Source: Macrocystis pyrifera
Taxonomy: Eukaryota; Sar; Phaeophyceae; Laminariales; Laminariaceae
NCBI GenBank assembly: GCA_031763025.1
Contig: JASSKH010000005.1
Coordinates: 15,404,128 to 15,468,127, forward strand
Length of the DNA stretch: 64,000 nucleotides
Direction of reading: 5' to 3'
This document shows, one piece after another, positions 19,495 to 32,900 of the stretch. Numbering within the stretch: position 1 is the stretch's first letter; each line of letters starts with the position of its first letter. A program made the translations under genes and the position numbers. The notes below the pieces were generated by a model. The model searched no databases. It had not been told where the DNA came from and saw nothing but the letters and a program-made list of their open reading frames with translations.

Positions 19495-22400
19495 AGCAAT
19501 GTCTGATGTAGCTTATTGTTACCAACAAAAAAAGCGATCAAGCGCCTTCTTGTACTCGTATTCATACGAACATGACCGGTACGAATAGTCAAGCGTAGCT
19601 TGTATTTCTGAAGAAATTTTATTTCGTTTCGTGAGCGTGCGTGTACTCAAAGCACGACACCACCGGCGAGCCCGGCGCCTTCGAGGGTGTCAGCGGGTGT
19701 CAGCGGGTGCTGGCGGGCAGAGGGGGTGGTGCAAGGATATATGTATGCGTATATTTGTCAAATTTTCGTACTTTTGCCAACTTTTCTCTTCGCACGAGCA
19801 CTTTTAGGCAAAACAGTAAGTACACGGACACGGGAAGCCCTGCCGGACACATTGGTCTAGGTCTCGGCGCAATCTGTGCACTCTGAAGCGCGTGGCAGGC
19901 GCTTAAAGTTTTTTTTCCGGCGGGAGTGGATAAGACGATTTCCCTGGTTTCGGTAAAGAGGCCTTATTTTGTACGTACGTATCGGTACATTGTGATGCTC
20001 TCTATTTTCTCCTCCCGGCTCTCATGAGCTGTGAGCACACACAGCTCAGGCATTTACCAGGAACACAACAGACAACATGCACAGATCCCATCGTTCCAAC
20101 GCTGCCGCCCACACGCCGTGCGTGTTCGACACGCCCATATGCGCAGTGTTGCTGTGGTTGGTTGTGTCTCTGTCAGAGCCTGTCGTCCGCATTCCATCGT
20201 CTGCCATATATTTTTTTTATCCGTATGTACCCAGGATGACGTATAAAAATATCCCATACATACATTTTTGTTGGGTTGTTGCACGGAGCACGGACCACCG
20301 CCTAGAGAACAATGAAATACCCACAGCAGTGCACAGAGCGTGCTTACCTACAGCTTCCTACAGCACCACAACCAACCCTGCTGCCCAGCCGCAGCAGTGA
20401 GCACACCTTGCGCGTATTGATGATCGTACTGCGGCTCATTCGTACAGCAGCGTTGGTAACATACTTACAGCAGTACGGTAGTTCTGATTGCAGTGTGTCC
20501 TACATTGCTGACCGATAGATCCTAGAGCCAGCTGAAAGGGGATCAGTACACGTACGTTCCTCGCGTTGCATTTTACAGCAGTACTGCTGAATATGCAGTC
20601 ATACCTGTACAAAAGCGATTCTACTGCTGTAGGAGATCGTGCAAAGTGTTTTAGATCGCATAAAAAACACGACATGCCAGTTGTACGAGCACTGTTCTAA
20701 CGTATACGTTAAACTGCGCTGGATCACATTTTCGTTTCCGAGGTTCGACTCGCACCATCCACGTTTTTTTTTCTTAATTTCACTTTTGACTATTTTTGTA
20801 CCAGAACTACAACAGAGTACTACTGTGAACAGTAATAATAATACATTCGTCCACACCTTGCTTTTCTGAACGTATAATATGATAGAGTACATGTTACTTG
20901 TGTGTTTTAGCCCAAATTAAAGAGTTTGGACGCGCTTGCGTGTGGCGTGCGTTCATACCTCAACATTTCACAGCTTCGTATTATACTCCGAATACTTGGG
21001 AGTAAAGCAAAGTATGTTCGAGAAAATACTGCTGCTATTACCGTAGGTACTTCGTACACTCGCAGTATGTCGGGGTTTTTGTACTCGAGATACTACGAGT
21101 ACTGACTGGCTGTATTTTGAGGTTCTGTATAAATACTACCAGGTACTGCGTATACTTTCTTTGGGCTCGCACTAATGCGGGGTTCGCTGCTGCTGCTGGC
21201 ATGGATACCGCCTGTTGTGCTTCAAGTATCTCAGGGTGCTGTACCGCGGGTACCACAAGTATACCAGTAAGTACTATTAGTCTATAGCAGTATTTCGTCC
21301 ATTGGTAGTGTTCGTACTGCTGCTTCTTCTGCGAGACTCAGTACTCGCAGTAGTGAAATACCCTCAATATGCCCAGTATACTTCGAGTATGAAGTATACT
21401 TCAACCGTTTGTGCACCGTGTCGACAAGTCTCAGGCCCAGCGTTCGGCACAAAACACACCCAGATAGTCCCACACGAGTAGGAGTTGGAGCAAACTACTT
21501 TCGCTGGAGACAACTTGAGCACCCAAAGCAGTCTGCCAGTATTTCGATACCAGGTATAATATTATGCATGACTGCGAATGCTCTCAGTATCTCGAGGTTC
21601 TGTACTGGGCATATATTGCGTTTACCCCAAGTATTTATGTCGTGTTTCGATACTACTGCGGGTACATACTTTAAGCAACCTGTATTCTCGGGGTTCGGTA
21701 CTGCTCACACTCTCATTGCTCTCAGTATTTGGGCCTTTTCTCAGTACTCGCAGTAGTTTTGCCGCCAGTACTCCAATACCCGCAGTACTCGGACTACGAT
21801 TTGTTCTCGAGCATTTACCTGTGAAACCTTGATATTATACCCTGAGCACCAAGAAACATTTATTTTGGGGGAACATATATATTGTAGTACCAGTATGTAT
21901 ATATATATGTGCTGCACCTTATTACTCAGCCGGTCACAAAGTATTATGGCGCAACCTCGACCTCGCGCAACTTTTATGTAGTTACGAATCAATCGCCGCG
22001 AGTCAGCTGGATCAATGTATCTCAACTTACCGATACCCTATTATATATTATTATAGTAATGATCCCACACTAATTCCGCGAACAGCAGTATAATAGTCTG
22101 TCCTCAAAAATATGCTGTGTGTTCTTCACGTTAAAATGATGGGTGGGTGCAGGTGCTACTTCTAAAAAAGTGTGCAGGGTTTCATACGAGTATTGTTATT
22201 TCGTTCTTGCGCCACTCCCCTATTAATACGGCACCTCCCGGAGGGGAACCTTGTATATATATATATCTGTTGTTTTTTTCAACAAAAAGCACCTGAGCTG
22301 GAAGATCGAAAGGCGCAGACAGGGGCGCCGGAGGAGCCTGAAGTTGGGGCAGGAAGCTTGTGTGCGTGTCATCTATCGCTTTGCCCTGTGCGCGGTACGG

Positions 22401-22700
22401 GCTTCAGCGGCTAGGGGCCGTCGGAAAAACAAATGCGATGATGGGTTCCGAGCTTCTGAATTGGGCGGGGCTAAAACGGTGTGATTGCGGACGGACGAAA
22501 ACGTTTGGACTATCCGTTATAGAAGAAAGACCCTCTGAGGTGAACCTACAGTACTACAGCAGTATAGGGAAATTATTGTGATCACAAATACGTTCAGAGA
22601 GTAGTGCAGCCCTAAGACACCGTATATATACTGATGCTAAAAATATGGGAAGGCACTAATATGGTACGACCGTCCAACCGAAACGAAGATACGAACTAGT
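19495..22700. other. No gene recognised
   Basis: Moderately AT-rich DNA with many scattered TACTGCTGTA/TACAGCAGTA and TACCAGGTA motifs (for example 20466, 20573, 21137, 21548). ORFs are short and not family-like. The missing last EXS exon could lie here, but none was identified. Confidence 0.5.
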
Positions 22701-22703
22701 TCC

Positions 22704-22851
22704 CTATTACGGGTGACCATAGTAAATAAGAACTAATTCCCTATTACGGGTGACCATAGTAAATAGGACCAAATATTGTTACTGAAAGCAGGGAAATATG
22801 TAGGTTTTTGTGTGTAACATAGGTCCTATTAACTATGGCCCCCCGTAATAG
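22704..22851. mobile_element. MITE family A, copy 6, with duplicated left end
   Basis: The complete element (22741-22851) is preceded by an extra 37-bp copy of its left terminus (CTATTACGGGTGACCATAGT at 22704), giving a tandem TIR. Confidence 0.88.
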
Positions 22852-24192
22852 GTCTTCTACCTACAGTAACAGATAGGGTTTATCTATGTCGGAAATTCCA
22901 ACCGTGTCCGACCAAAAATTGTGAGATTTGCACAAATCCCATAAACCGGTAAAGCAGTTGCAAAATGGAATAATAAAGATGGATGAACCAGTGGATTTTA
23001 CGCCAGTTAATTTTTTTTTTTTTTTTTTTTAATCCTCCGGCGGATTGGTAAAAATAAAGCTTAAGCTCACCACACTTCCACGTTAACGGTTCTGGTACAT
23101 GAAACGAAATCAGCACACAACATTTTTTTTCCCGGTATACCGTTTTATGGGGAAAAAACATGCCACCAAGACCAACTCCGGAGGCCCGTCGATTGGTATA
23201 ATGCTATGTGCCCCCTCCATTGTGCCATTCATTAGCGTGCAACATGGTCAACAGCAGTATACGATACAATTAATAATATTATAGTAGTATGAATCAAAGA
23301 TGCTACCTGGTACACGGAAGACCGGTCATTTTGGGCGCATCAGGACCCCTTTTGGTCTTCTGTTACTATTAATATTATAGTTTTAGTGTAGGGGCGGTCC
23401 GTCTAGGGATCTAACCGCGTTTCCCTACGTAGCATATTTTTTTATTTGGTAGCTTTAATACCCACATAGTAGAACATACACACCGGTACAAAGTAGTTCA
23501 TATCTACAGCCCAGCCTGCCTGCCCTGCCCCACCCCCCTATTTTTTTTTCAAGGAAAAAAGAAACAGAAGGAAAAAAAAAACGCCTACATAAAAAGATAC
23601 CTACGAGCAACTTCGTAACCTGGCATTTTGATTGAAAAAAAGAAGCAGGAGAAAAAAAAAAAAAACGCCTACATGCGAGACATACGAACAACTTTGTACC
23701 TGGTATGGTACGTACTACATACACAATGCCTCTAATAACCGTTCTTCAGTTTTGTCGTGGGTGTAAAAAGCTCTGGCCTGTGAAAGGAGACACATCTTGA
23801 CCCAGAGAAAAAAGCACATCATCAGACGCAGCCCACGAAATGTTACTTGAGTACTCGTATATAGCAGTACTGCTGTAGAGCATGTACTTGCACTGAGTGC
23901 ACTGCTTGTCGAACTATCCAACTACCAGCCTGATCGTAAATATGAGTACCCGTAGATGGAAACAACAAGCTCCAAACGTACCTTATATTTTATGGCCAGA
24001 CTGATATCCCACAAGCTTTATTGGGGTTTGTACTACTGCTGTACCTGGTACGTATTTACTGACTGCTGCTGTACCTGGTACGTAAATACTATCCGCCGAA
24101 AAAACAATCGAACAATAAAACCCCCCCCTCGTACCCCCACGCCGGTGAACTGCAACACGAGCGTAGGGGCAGCCGGCACTATTAATAGCGCA

Positions 24193-24301
24193 CTATTACG
24201 GGGGGGCATAGTAAATGGGACCAAATATTGTTAGTAAAAATGGGGAAATATATAGGTTTTTGTGTGTACCGTAGGTCCTATTTACTATAGCCCTCCGTCA
24301 T
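24193..24301. mobile_element. MITE family A, copy 7
   Basis: CTATTACGGGGGGGCATAGT ... TTTACTATAGCCCTCCGTCA. The right terminus has diverged at the last bases. Confidence 0.88.
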
Positions 24302-24514
24302 CGTACACTCTGGTCAATCCCATCCGTGCCAAGCGATTCCACAGGCACTAAGTACTGTATAGGACAGCCGGCACTATAAAGGAACCACTACTGCTGTACC
24401 GTTTGAACATTAACATTTGATCCGATGTACTGTATCAGGACGGCGTGGTGAAAGCCTGGGCACCAGACTGGCCCTTCATCCATTCGACACAACACAAAAA
24501 CAGCATCAGCAATA

Positions 24515-24536
24515 ACAGCGACAACAACAGCAACAA

Positions 24537-24567
<31 letters not shown>

Positions 24568-24575
24568 CATCAACA
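24515..24575 (+). repeat. (CAA)n microsatellite
   Basis: A near-continuous run of CAA triplets with an interrupting AAA and CATCAA. Confidence 0.85.
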
Positions 24576-25425
24576 ACAACAGGAGCGATAGTAACAGGCG
24601 GGGAAGCGTCCATCTGCGGTCGGTGCTGATCGGAAATATCAGGTGCATTTCGATTGACACACTAGGTACGAAAGTGCACCTTACATCTTTTTGTCAAAAC
24701 TTGCTACTGCTGCTACTCCCGTCTTGTCCTCTCTTCGACTTCGGCGCGAGATCATGGTTTAAGATCCAATCTGCAAAGATCCAATAACTATATCCAAGCT
24801 CGAACATCCAAGCTACGTACAAGATTCAAGCTGAAATATCCAAGTTACTATCGAGATCCAACGGTGTTCCGTAATCGAACCGGATACCCAGTTGGTGCGT
24901 CCTCCCGCATCCCCCTATCTCCCCCCTTCTCCCCCTCCTCCAAACCCCACCCCAAGTTCTGCGGGAAAAAAGCAAACAGGCACTCTACCGCCTCTCTATA
25001 TTGTCCGTTAAAGCGAGCCAAGTATGTTTTGCACCCCAAAACAACCCGGAAAACAAACAATTACCAACCAACACGATGCGAGCAAGGGTGAAAGCAAGCA
25101 GCAACAAGCAACTACAACCCCAAAGGTACACAAGAGAGGTACCGACGGTTTTCGCCGCGGAACTAAGCCTCAACGTCTCACAACAACTCAGAGAAAACAC
25201 CCGTCGTCACCCATTTCGCGCGCTGGACGGAGGGGGGAGGAGGGAGGGAGGGAGGGAGGAGGGGAAGAGCAAGAGAAGAAGAAAGGGGGCAAGCAGGGAG
25301 GGGGCGCGGGAGCGAGGAATGGGGAGGGAAAGCGGGCCCCATACTCGTGAAGGCCAGAGCAACAGGTGATCAACCGCGCGCACTTTCCCCACATTGTCAC
25401 CAACCACCGCCCCCCCCTACCCCCT

Positions 25426-25480
25426 ATATGGTCATACGACGACGGCCATGCATGATAATGAGTACACCCCCTACCCCCTT
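25426..25480 (+). repeat. Repeat family C, 3' end only
   Basis: About 50 bp: GGTCATACGACGACGGCCAT followed by GCATGATAATGAGTACACC and C-rich DNA. Shows that the family's 3' end is the best retained part. Confidence 0.65.
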
Positions 25481-25672
25481 CCTGCTTGCCTGCCTGCTGT
25501 TGCCCCCCTCCTTCCCCGCCAAACAAGGACCCCCCCCTGCCCCCCCTCCCGAAAACAAAAACACACTTGGTCATCCGTGTTGCCTCCCCCCCCGCCGCAA
25601 AAACCCCCCAGAAAGTTCACTCCTTAGCCCTTAGCCTCCACCCCCCCTAAGAAAAAAAAAACTCATCCATCA

Positions 25673-26920
25673 TCACCCGTGGTGCCCTCGGGCGGCGGCG
25701 ATCACAGCCCTCCCCCGGAGCTCCGCGACCTCGCGCACGAGGTGGCTGTTGAGCTTCACGAGAACCATCTGTTCCACCTTCTCGGGAGGCATGCTCGCCT
25801 GCAGCAAGGCCACCGCCGACCCTAAGTCGAGGCTTCCGAAGTGCCTCTTGGCCTGACGGCTCGTCGTGTCTACCCCGGCGTGCAGCCGTGCCAGCAGCCC
25901 CAGATGGGGCCATCTCGCCGGCGGCACCATCCTCTCCGTGGCCGCCCCCGCGCCGCGCGACCCCGACCCGTTGAGCTTCCAAAACTCCAGGAGGCCCTGC
26001 CTGCGTCCCACCGGCTCCAGCATGTACTCTCCCAGCTCGGCCACCGCTTCTTCCGCTCGGGGGCGACGCGGCGCCCCCCCCGAGCCGTCGCCCCCCCCAC
26101 CCGCACCCGTGCGGGAACGGCCCAAGGACATGGTCTGTGCTTGCCTCATCTTGTCCAGCCTGCTGAGCTTCATGAAGGCCGCGTCCCCTCCTCCTCTTCC
26201 TTCCCCCGCTCGCTGTGGCACCGCGGGGGAGGAGGCCGAGGCGGAGGGTGAAAGCGCTGCCGCTCGCGGCCCCACCCCCCCCTCATCGTACGCCTCCTCG
26301 ACCATCCCCTTGAACGCTCTCAGCTCCGCCGTGACCACGGTCAGGGCGCGGAGCTTGAGAACGCTGCCCCCGTTTGCGCAAGAGTTAGGACAGCAGTTCT
26401 TAAAAGCCGGGTCCAGCAGCAACGAAGCCGCCTCCGCGTCCTCGCCGGCGCGCCCGAGTCCGCTCTCCTCCATGCCCCTCCCGAGCGCGCCCAGCAGCTC
26501 CTGGGCCTCCGGAGTCAGGTCTTCCACCTGTCTCGACGATACGGGTCCGTCCCTCTCGTCTGTGCTGCGGATGTCCTGGGCAGGGTACACGAACGACTGG
26601 TGAAGGTTCGCGTGGAGCCCGATTGATTCTCCCAGGAGCACCGCTGTCGCTGGTGCTGCCGCCGCCGCCGCTGCCGTCGCCGCCGCCGACGCCCCCCCCC
26701 CCTGCCCCCCGCCCCTACCCCCGTCCCTCCTGCATTACCGCCTTCGGAGAGGGTTTCCGCCAGGACTTCGGAGGCCGGGTCTAAGATGCTAACGGCTTCC
26801 CGGATCGCCTGCATCTCAGAGGGGCGGAGGGAGCCGTCGCTGGGGTTCGCGCGGAAGAAGGCGTCGATGGGCCCCGCCAGTTGCAGGAGGCGATCGAACA
26901 GAGCGTACTGCCCGGTCCAC
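25673..26920 (-). CDS. hAT-like gene exon 5 (C-terminal), with a one-base frame problem
   Basis: Acceptor ACACAG at 26921 opens the frame TGQYALFDRLLQLAGPIDAF. The frame is lost at the 11-nt C run 26692-26702 and resumes one base off as LLGESIGLHANLHQSF. One extra C would restore a single frame to the TGA at 25673-25675. The C-terminal half holds the hAT dimerisation region. Confidence 0.75.
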
Positions 26921-29900
26921 CTGTGTACGCACGTGGCCGAAAATGGTTTGGGGTTGGGGTTGGGTCTGGTTAAGTTTTAGCTTTCGGTTGACTTTCGCTT
27001 TGGGGTTGGGTTTGATTTTGAAAGTCAGAAAAACCGATCTGCCATCTTACAGGAGCCCTCAATTTTTTATACAAATTCCCCTTTTTTCTCCCCAGGTGGA
27101 GGGAGGTGTGTCGATTGTCTCCCACGTTTTTTTTTCGGCCGCTTGAGTCAACCTCCCGAACGACAGCACTAACCCAAAAAACCAAAAATCCCAGCGTCGA
27201 GTCTGCTCCACTACACAACCACCAACCACACCATCCCGTACTCCTCACTGTTGTTTTTGCCGCTACTCCCCCAATGTCTGCCTGGTCGGTGTAAACCCGA
27301 CGTGCTCCGTCCCGGCATTGTAGGGATGCGAGGGTCTATAGTCATACGACTTCGGCCATGCACGATAATGAATACACCCCCCTCCCGCCTCCCAAGACCT
27401 AACTAACCTGGAGCTCTTGGATCGGGCAACGTGCAGAGACATGGCCAGCTCCTCGACTTCCTCCCGAGAATGCTCCGGCACGGAGCCGTCGAGAACCTCG
27501 GACCGCGCTTGGCCCAGCTCTCCCACCATGGACATCGCGCGCTGCGCAACCGCTCGCATCTTGCCTCCCACGCCCCCCCCCCCCCCTCCTCCTTTTCATC
27601 ACCCCCGCCACTACCACTACCACCGCCGGCGCACAGGGAGCGAGCCACCGTCAAATGCAACCGATAGTCGGAGCATACCGTGACGGAGAGGCCCATGCCC
27701 CGAAGGGCTTCCCTGATCGCGTCTCCGCTGTCGCCCTCCTCCGCTCCCGCTACCGTAGCGGCGACGTAGACATCCTGAGGGTCCACCTTGCCACAGATGC
27801 CCACGAAAACGTCAGATGTCACCTGCGACAGTCGTGAGAGCAGGGTCATGGGGACGATGGCGGTAGGGCGGGAGGGGGTGGGGGTGTTTGTTGGTGGTGG
27901 CCGGGGGGGCGGTGAGGGGGTATCAGGAGGGTGGGGGTGGGGAGGAGTGGGGGTGGGTAGGCGTGAGGGGGGTCGGGGGGTCGAGGTGGTGTCGGGGGGT
28001 GGGGGCGGAGGGGGGGGGTCAGAGAGGGGAGAGGTATTGAAGGAGAGGGGCGGGGGGGGGCGGATGGGGTCGTGCACTGCGGCCCATATTAGTTCGCGGG
28101 GAGGTTGAGCAAGGAATTTTGCGAGCCGTGATAGTTTCGTACAAACGCCCGCGACGTTCAAACAATACGTACCGTGCGAGGCATGCACAGTTATTCCGCT
28201 TTCTGAAGGAGCAAACGTGGTGTGTTTTCCTGGCCCTCCGTCGCCCAGTTCAACGCACTATCCATCCATGCACCCATCCAAGTCACCCATGAATTCATCC
28301 ACCCGTCCATTCATCCATCAATCCTTGCCATATCTCATCCCCGGTGGCACTCGCACTCCCCAACCTTCCCACCCTTCCCGAACACGCCCCATCCCATGCC
28401 CCCCCTATCGCGTTCCATCCCACCCCCGTCCTATCCCGTCCCATTCCCATTCCCATCCCTATCCCAGCCCTTCCCGTCCATCTCATCCCATCCTCTTCCC
28501 GCCCCTTTCCATCCCATCCCATTCCATTCAAATACATACCCATCCCATCCCATCCCATCCCATCCCCATCCCGTCCCACCCCATCCCCAGTCTTGACCGA
28601 ACGGCGCTCACCTGTCGAACCCAAGCCTCGACCTGCGGCGCGGTCACCGTGCGATAAAAGTTCTGTACCCCTATTGCCATCCTCACGAGACCCGAGAAAT
28701 CCTCCGGCACAAACGCCACCGAAGCCGTGCACACCACGTGCCCATCAGGGGTCCTCGTAGCGTCTACCTGGAGGCTCACGAACGGCCCGCCCCACCCCAG
28801 CCGGAGACACGACTCCCTCTGTACCTTGAGCGCGGCGGCCACGCGCCCAGTCGCCTCCGCGCACAGCTCCGACAGCAGAGCGTCGGCCGCGGCCGGGCTC
28901 GGGCCGAACCCGAACGCGCTGTTGGTGCGGGGGGACAGCTCGTCGGCCAGGAGCTTGAACCCGAAGGTGGCCATCTCGTCGTGGGGGCTGATCGAGAAAA
29001 GCGCGCAGGATAGCACGAACTTGCGGTGCGAGGACGCCCGCGCGCCGGCGGCCCCCCCCGTGGATGCCCTGCCGCTGTAAAACCTGCCACCACCACTACC
29101 ACCGCTGCTGCCGCCGCCACCGCCGCTGCCACCGCTGCCGGTGTTGGCAACGCCGTTGAGGCCGCCGCCGTTAAGGACGCCTCCGCCGCTGGCTGGAACA
29201 CCGCTGAGGGTTCCGCTAAGAAGGCCGGCAAGGGCTGCAGGAGACGCAGCACCACCGGCAGCGGCGGCGGCAGCAGCGGCAGCGGCGGACGAGCGCGGGG
29301 AGCTCCCTTTTCCCTTCGAGGAGGAGCGCCTGTTCTTTGAGGGCGTGCCTGCCGCGCCCGCGAGGTGATGTAAATCATGGGGGCCAACACCGGTGGTGTC
29401 GCGTACAAAGTACGGCCAGGAGGAGGAGGAGGAGGAGGAGGAGGAGGGGGGGAGGAGGAGAAGGAGGGGGAGGAGAAGGAGGAGGAGGAGGAGGAGGAGG
29501 GGGGGGAACGGACGGGGAAGACGGGGAGGAGGAGGAGAGGAGAAGGGCGGCGACGGTGAATGGAATGTTTTACGCGATACGTACATAGCACCACGCGGAA
29601 GTTAATAAGAAAATGAAAAAAACACAACGAAAGAAGAAAAAATACATCGACTGGAATTTGTTTTTCGATAGAGATACTATTACGGGGGATCATAGTAAAT
29701 AGGACCTATGGTAGACACAAAAACCTAAATATTTACCTATTTTTACTAACAATATTTAGTCGTATTTACTATGGCCCCCCGTAATAGTGTACAGAACGCG
29801 CCCGCTGACACGTCAACTTGGCGTCGAGACAAAGGGACTGGTGATAACCAATGGCTGCTTGATTTTTTTCATCATCACTTTCACTTCCCAGCTCAACTCG

Positions 29901-32900
29901 TAGGAGGTTTTACTCCCAGCGGTGTTCTTCTGGGCAAGCCGTGGTCACAGGTGTCGTCCCTTCTCCCCCCCGGTACGTGCCTTCATTTTTGTCGCGCATG
30001 GGGTTCAGCATTCCCACTGCTCGTCGATTTTCATCGAATGTAGCTAATAACTCACGCTTTCGCGCTTTCCGTTAATTATCAATTTTTATGCAAGAAAAAG
30101 TCCTTACGAGTATGCACTCGGTGAGACTTGATTGAACCCACGAAATTGGTCTTAGTAGGCACGCGGACCACCGGGGACGCCGGCATGCTTGGAACTAATT
30201 GGCTTAGGATTGGGGATAGGGTTTGGGAGCTAATACTTTAGTTCAATTAATAGCAAACAACATATACAGTAGTAGTGACTCTCAGCCATGCTATCGAGTA
30301 TGTGTTGAGCTACCCTCTTCATGCTTACCTCTTACCATCCTCAACCCCTCTGATCATAGAACTGGAACTTACAGCAGTACAGTGTAAAACTGCACCAAAT
30401 ACACGCACGCCACATCTACCACGACCACAGCAAAAGCCTTTTGGCGTCGGAGCCCAGCAGCAAAGCCGTCATCATCACCGTCATTGTCATCATCGTCGTA
30501 TCATACATCATGTACTTGGTACACGAATAGACCCAAACCTTTCTACTACTCGCACTGCAGCAAAAAAACTGTCAGCCCCTCATTCCAAGAAACTAACACC
30601 CTTTGAGGACTTGCCCACGCTTCCGAGGAAAACTACAGGCATCTAGTATATAAACGTGGAGGGGCTGGATGACCCGTTAACCCTCCTGAGGGGGGGGGGG
30701 GGGGGGGGGAAGCTTCCTGTACAACCCTCTCACCGTCCGGGTTGTTTTTCTTGGACGCCAGGGCGTTCGCCTTCATGATCGCCGTGTGTTCAGGGATGTG
30801 CTTTTTGGAGAGGTGGTTCAGCATGCCGCTCGTGCCCGACCCTCCGTAGCCCCCGCTCGCCTCCACGTGCGTGTAGGTTGAACCACACCTGACGTTTCGG
30901 TAGGAGGACATAGTTTTGATGGGGATATCGTTTCGGCAAAGACACGCCGTGAAAAGGGTATCGTTGCGATACAGATGCCGTTTCGATACGGATACGTAAT
31001 CGTTTCGAGAACGATACATGCCGTTGTGGAGAGACGGCATTTCCATAAGGGTATCGTTTCGATAGAATTATCGTTTTCAGGAGGGTATCGTTGTGAGAAC
31101 GTTATCGTTTCGACACGGATATGCGATATACATCATTTCGATAAACCATGCCGTCAGCTCAAAAACCACCCGTAAACCACTTGTGCGCGTTAGAGTAGCC
31201 AGTAAGCAGTGGGAGCTGCTTGTAGATTTCCTGTCTCGTTGCCACCAACTACCACGCGTTACGTCTGATATGATACCAGGGTATCGCAAGTACGGCGGTG
31301 ATTTGCGCATCGCTTTCGTAGAGGCAACCGCCGCACCGCACCACAAGATGAAACGGGTTCGACACGTTTGGCAGGGCTGGCTTAACATCACCGTACGGTA
31401 AGTAATTACTACTTGTATTCCTTTACTATTACTGTTGTAGTTGCATGGAGAAGAAGTGTCACGTACCGCATCAGAAACGTGTCATACAACAACACACCTC
31501 CCCCGGTGGGCGAACTTCGAAGCTACGAAAGTGCAAAAGGCCGAGCGATCCCTCTTTACACCTGACACATGGAAAGACCTCGTCGAAATCTTTCCAAAGC
31601 TCCCACATTTCGTTTGTCTGTACGTACATACATATATAAATATCGTACCTCTCTTATTCCGAAAAAAAATCGTTTCGGAAAATAACCACAGGGGGTGTCT
31701 ACACTGCTGCTGTATACTGGTATCATATATTCGATGTTGTGTGCAGTCGACATCGAACTCGAAAAGCGAGATGCGATGTGGTTCATGCACCGGGCTATGG
31801 GTCTCCAGCGGCAACAATCAGACGACAAAACATATGCTGTAGTAGTGCGTAGTCTCGCGCTGCAGCCAAGGGTATATCTACGTACGAGTAGCAGCTCCCT
31901 AACCCCCATGCTCGGCTCTGCAGCGGGAGGGAGGCGGGGGCGGGGCGCTGCCTGTCGCAGTTTCCACGAGGATTCATAGTCGATTCCACGTTCCATGTTT
32001 CCACAACACCTTCATTAATTTAACCGGTTGCTCGTGGCGCAGATAGATATCACGTCATATACTGGTACATACTATACTACTGCTGTAGGTAGGTGAGCGC
32101 GGGCAGCGCTATAGGTAACCGGTAAGTTTCGGCAACCGGTACGACATGAGACGGTGCCAGAACAGCACCAGTACACAAAGTGGAGCGAGCAGGCGTAGAC
32201 ATACCTGTCCTCGCAGGTACATTTGCCATTCAAATATCTAGATGTGCCTGCACAGCGACATATCACAAGAGTAAAAGAGTCTTTCCAAGCACAAAGACCC
32301 CAGAGCACACCAACAAAGCAGGCCTATCGGGCTAGGGGTAGGGCGAGGGTTAGAGTTCCGGGTCGGGGTGGTGGCCGCCGTTAGCCGCACCGTTCGGGAA
32401 AAAAAATGCCATAAACTCTGACAAAACCCTACCTCATTGGAAGGGATTTTCCAAGGCTTATCACAGTAGTAACTGAGAATCGTGACGGGACGGGACGTGA
32501 CAGGTTTCACTCGTTTGGCGGGGAAAAAAAATGAAAACGGGACGCAACGGGACGGCAAAATGAGGACACAAAAAGTTGGCGGGACGGGACAGCGGGTGCC
32601 AAATTTCTCGACGGGACGGGACGGTAAATATTTTTCCCCTGGGCGGGACGGGACGGTAAATATTTTTTTCCTCGGCGGGACGTGACGGTAAATATTTTTT
32701 TCCTCGGCAGGACGGGACGGTAAATATTTTTTTCCTCGGCGGGACGGGACGGTAAATATTCTTTTCCTCGGCGGGACGGGACGGTAATTATTTTTTTCCC
32801 ACGGCGGGACGGGACGGCAATTTTCTTTTTCTTCGGCGGAGCGGGACGGTAAATATATATTTTTTTCTTTCCCGCCGCACGGTCGGCGCGGTTGTACGTG

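Noticed and set aside
28217-28760. Pro/Ser/His-rich ORFs on both strands
   Set aside because: Produced by the CCATCC minisatellite in an intron of the hAT gene.
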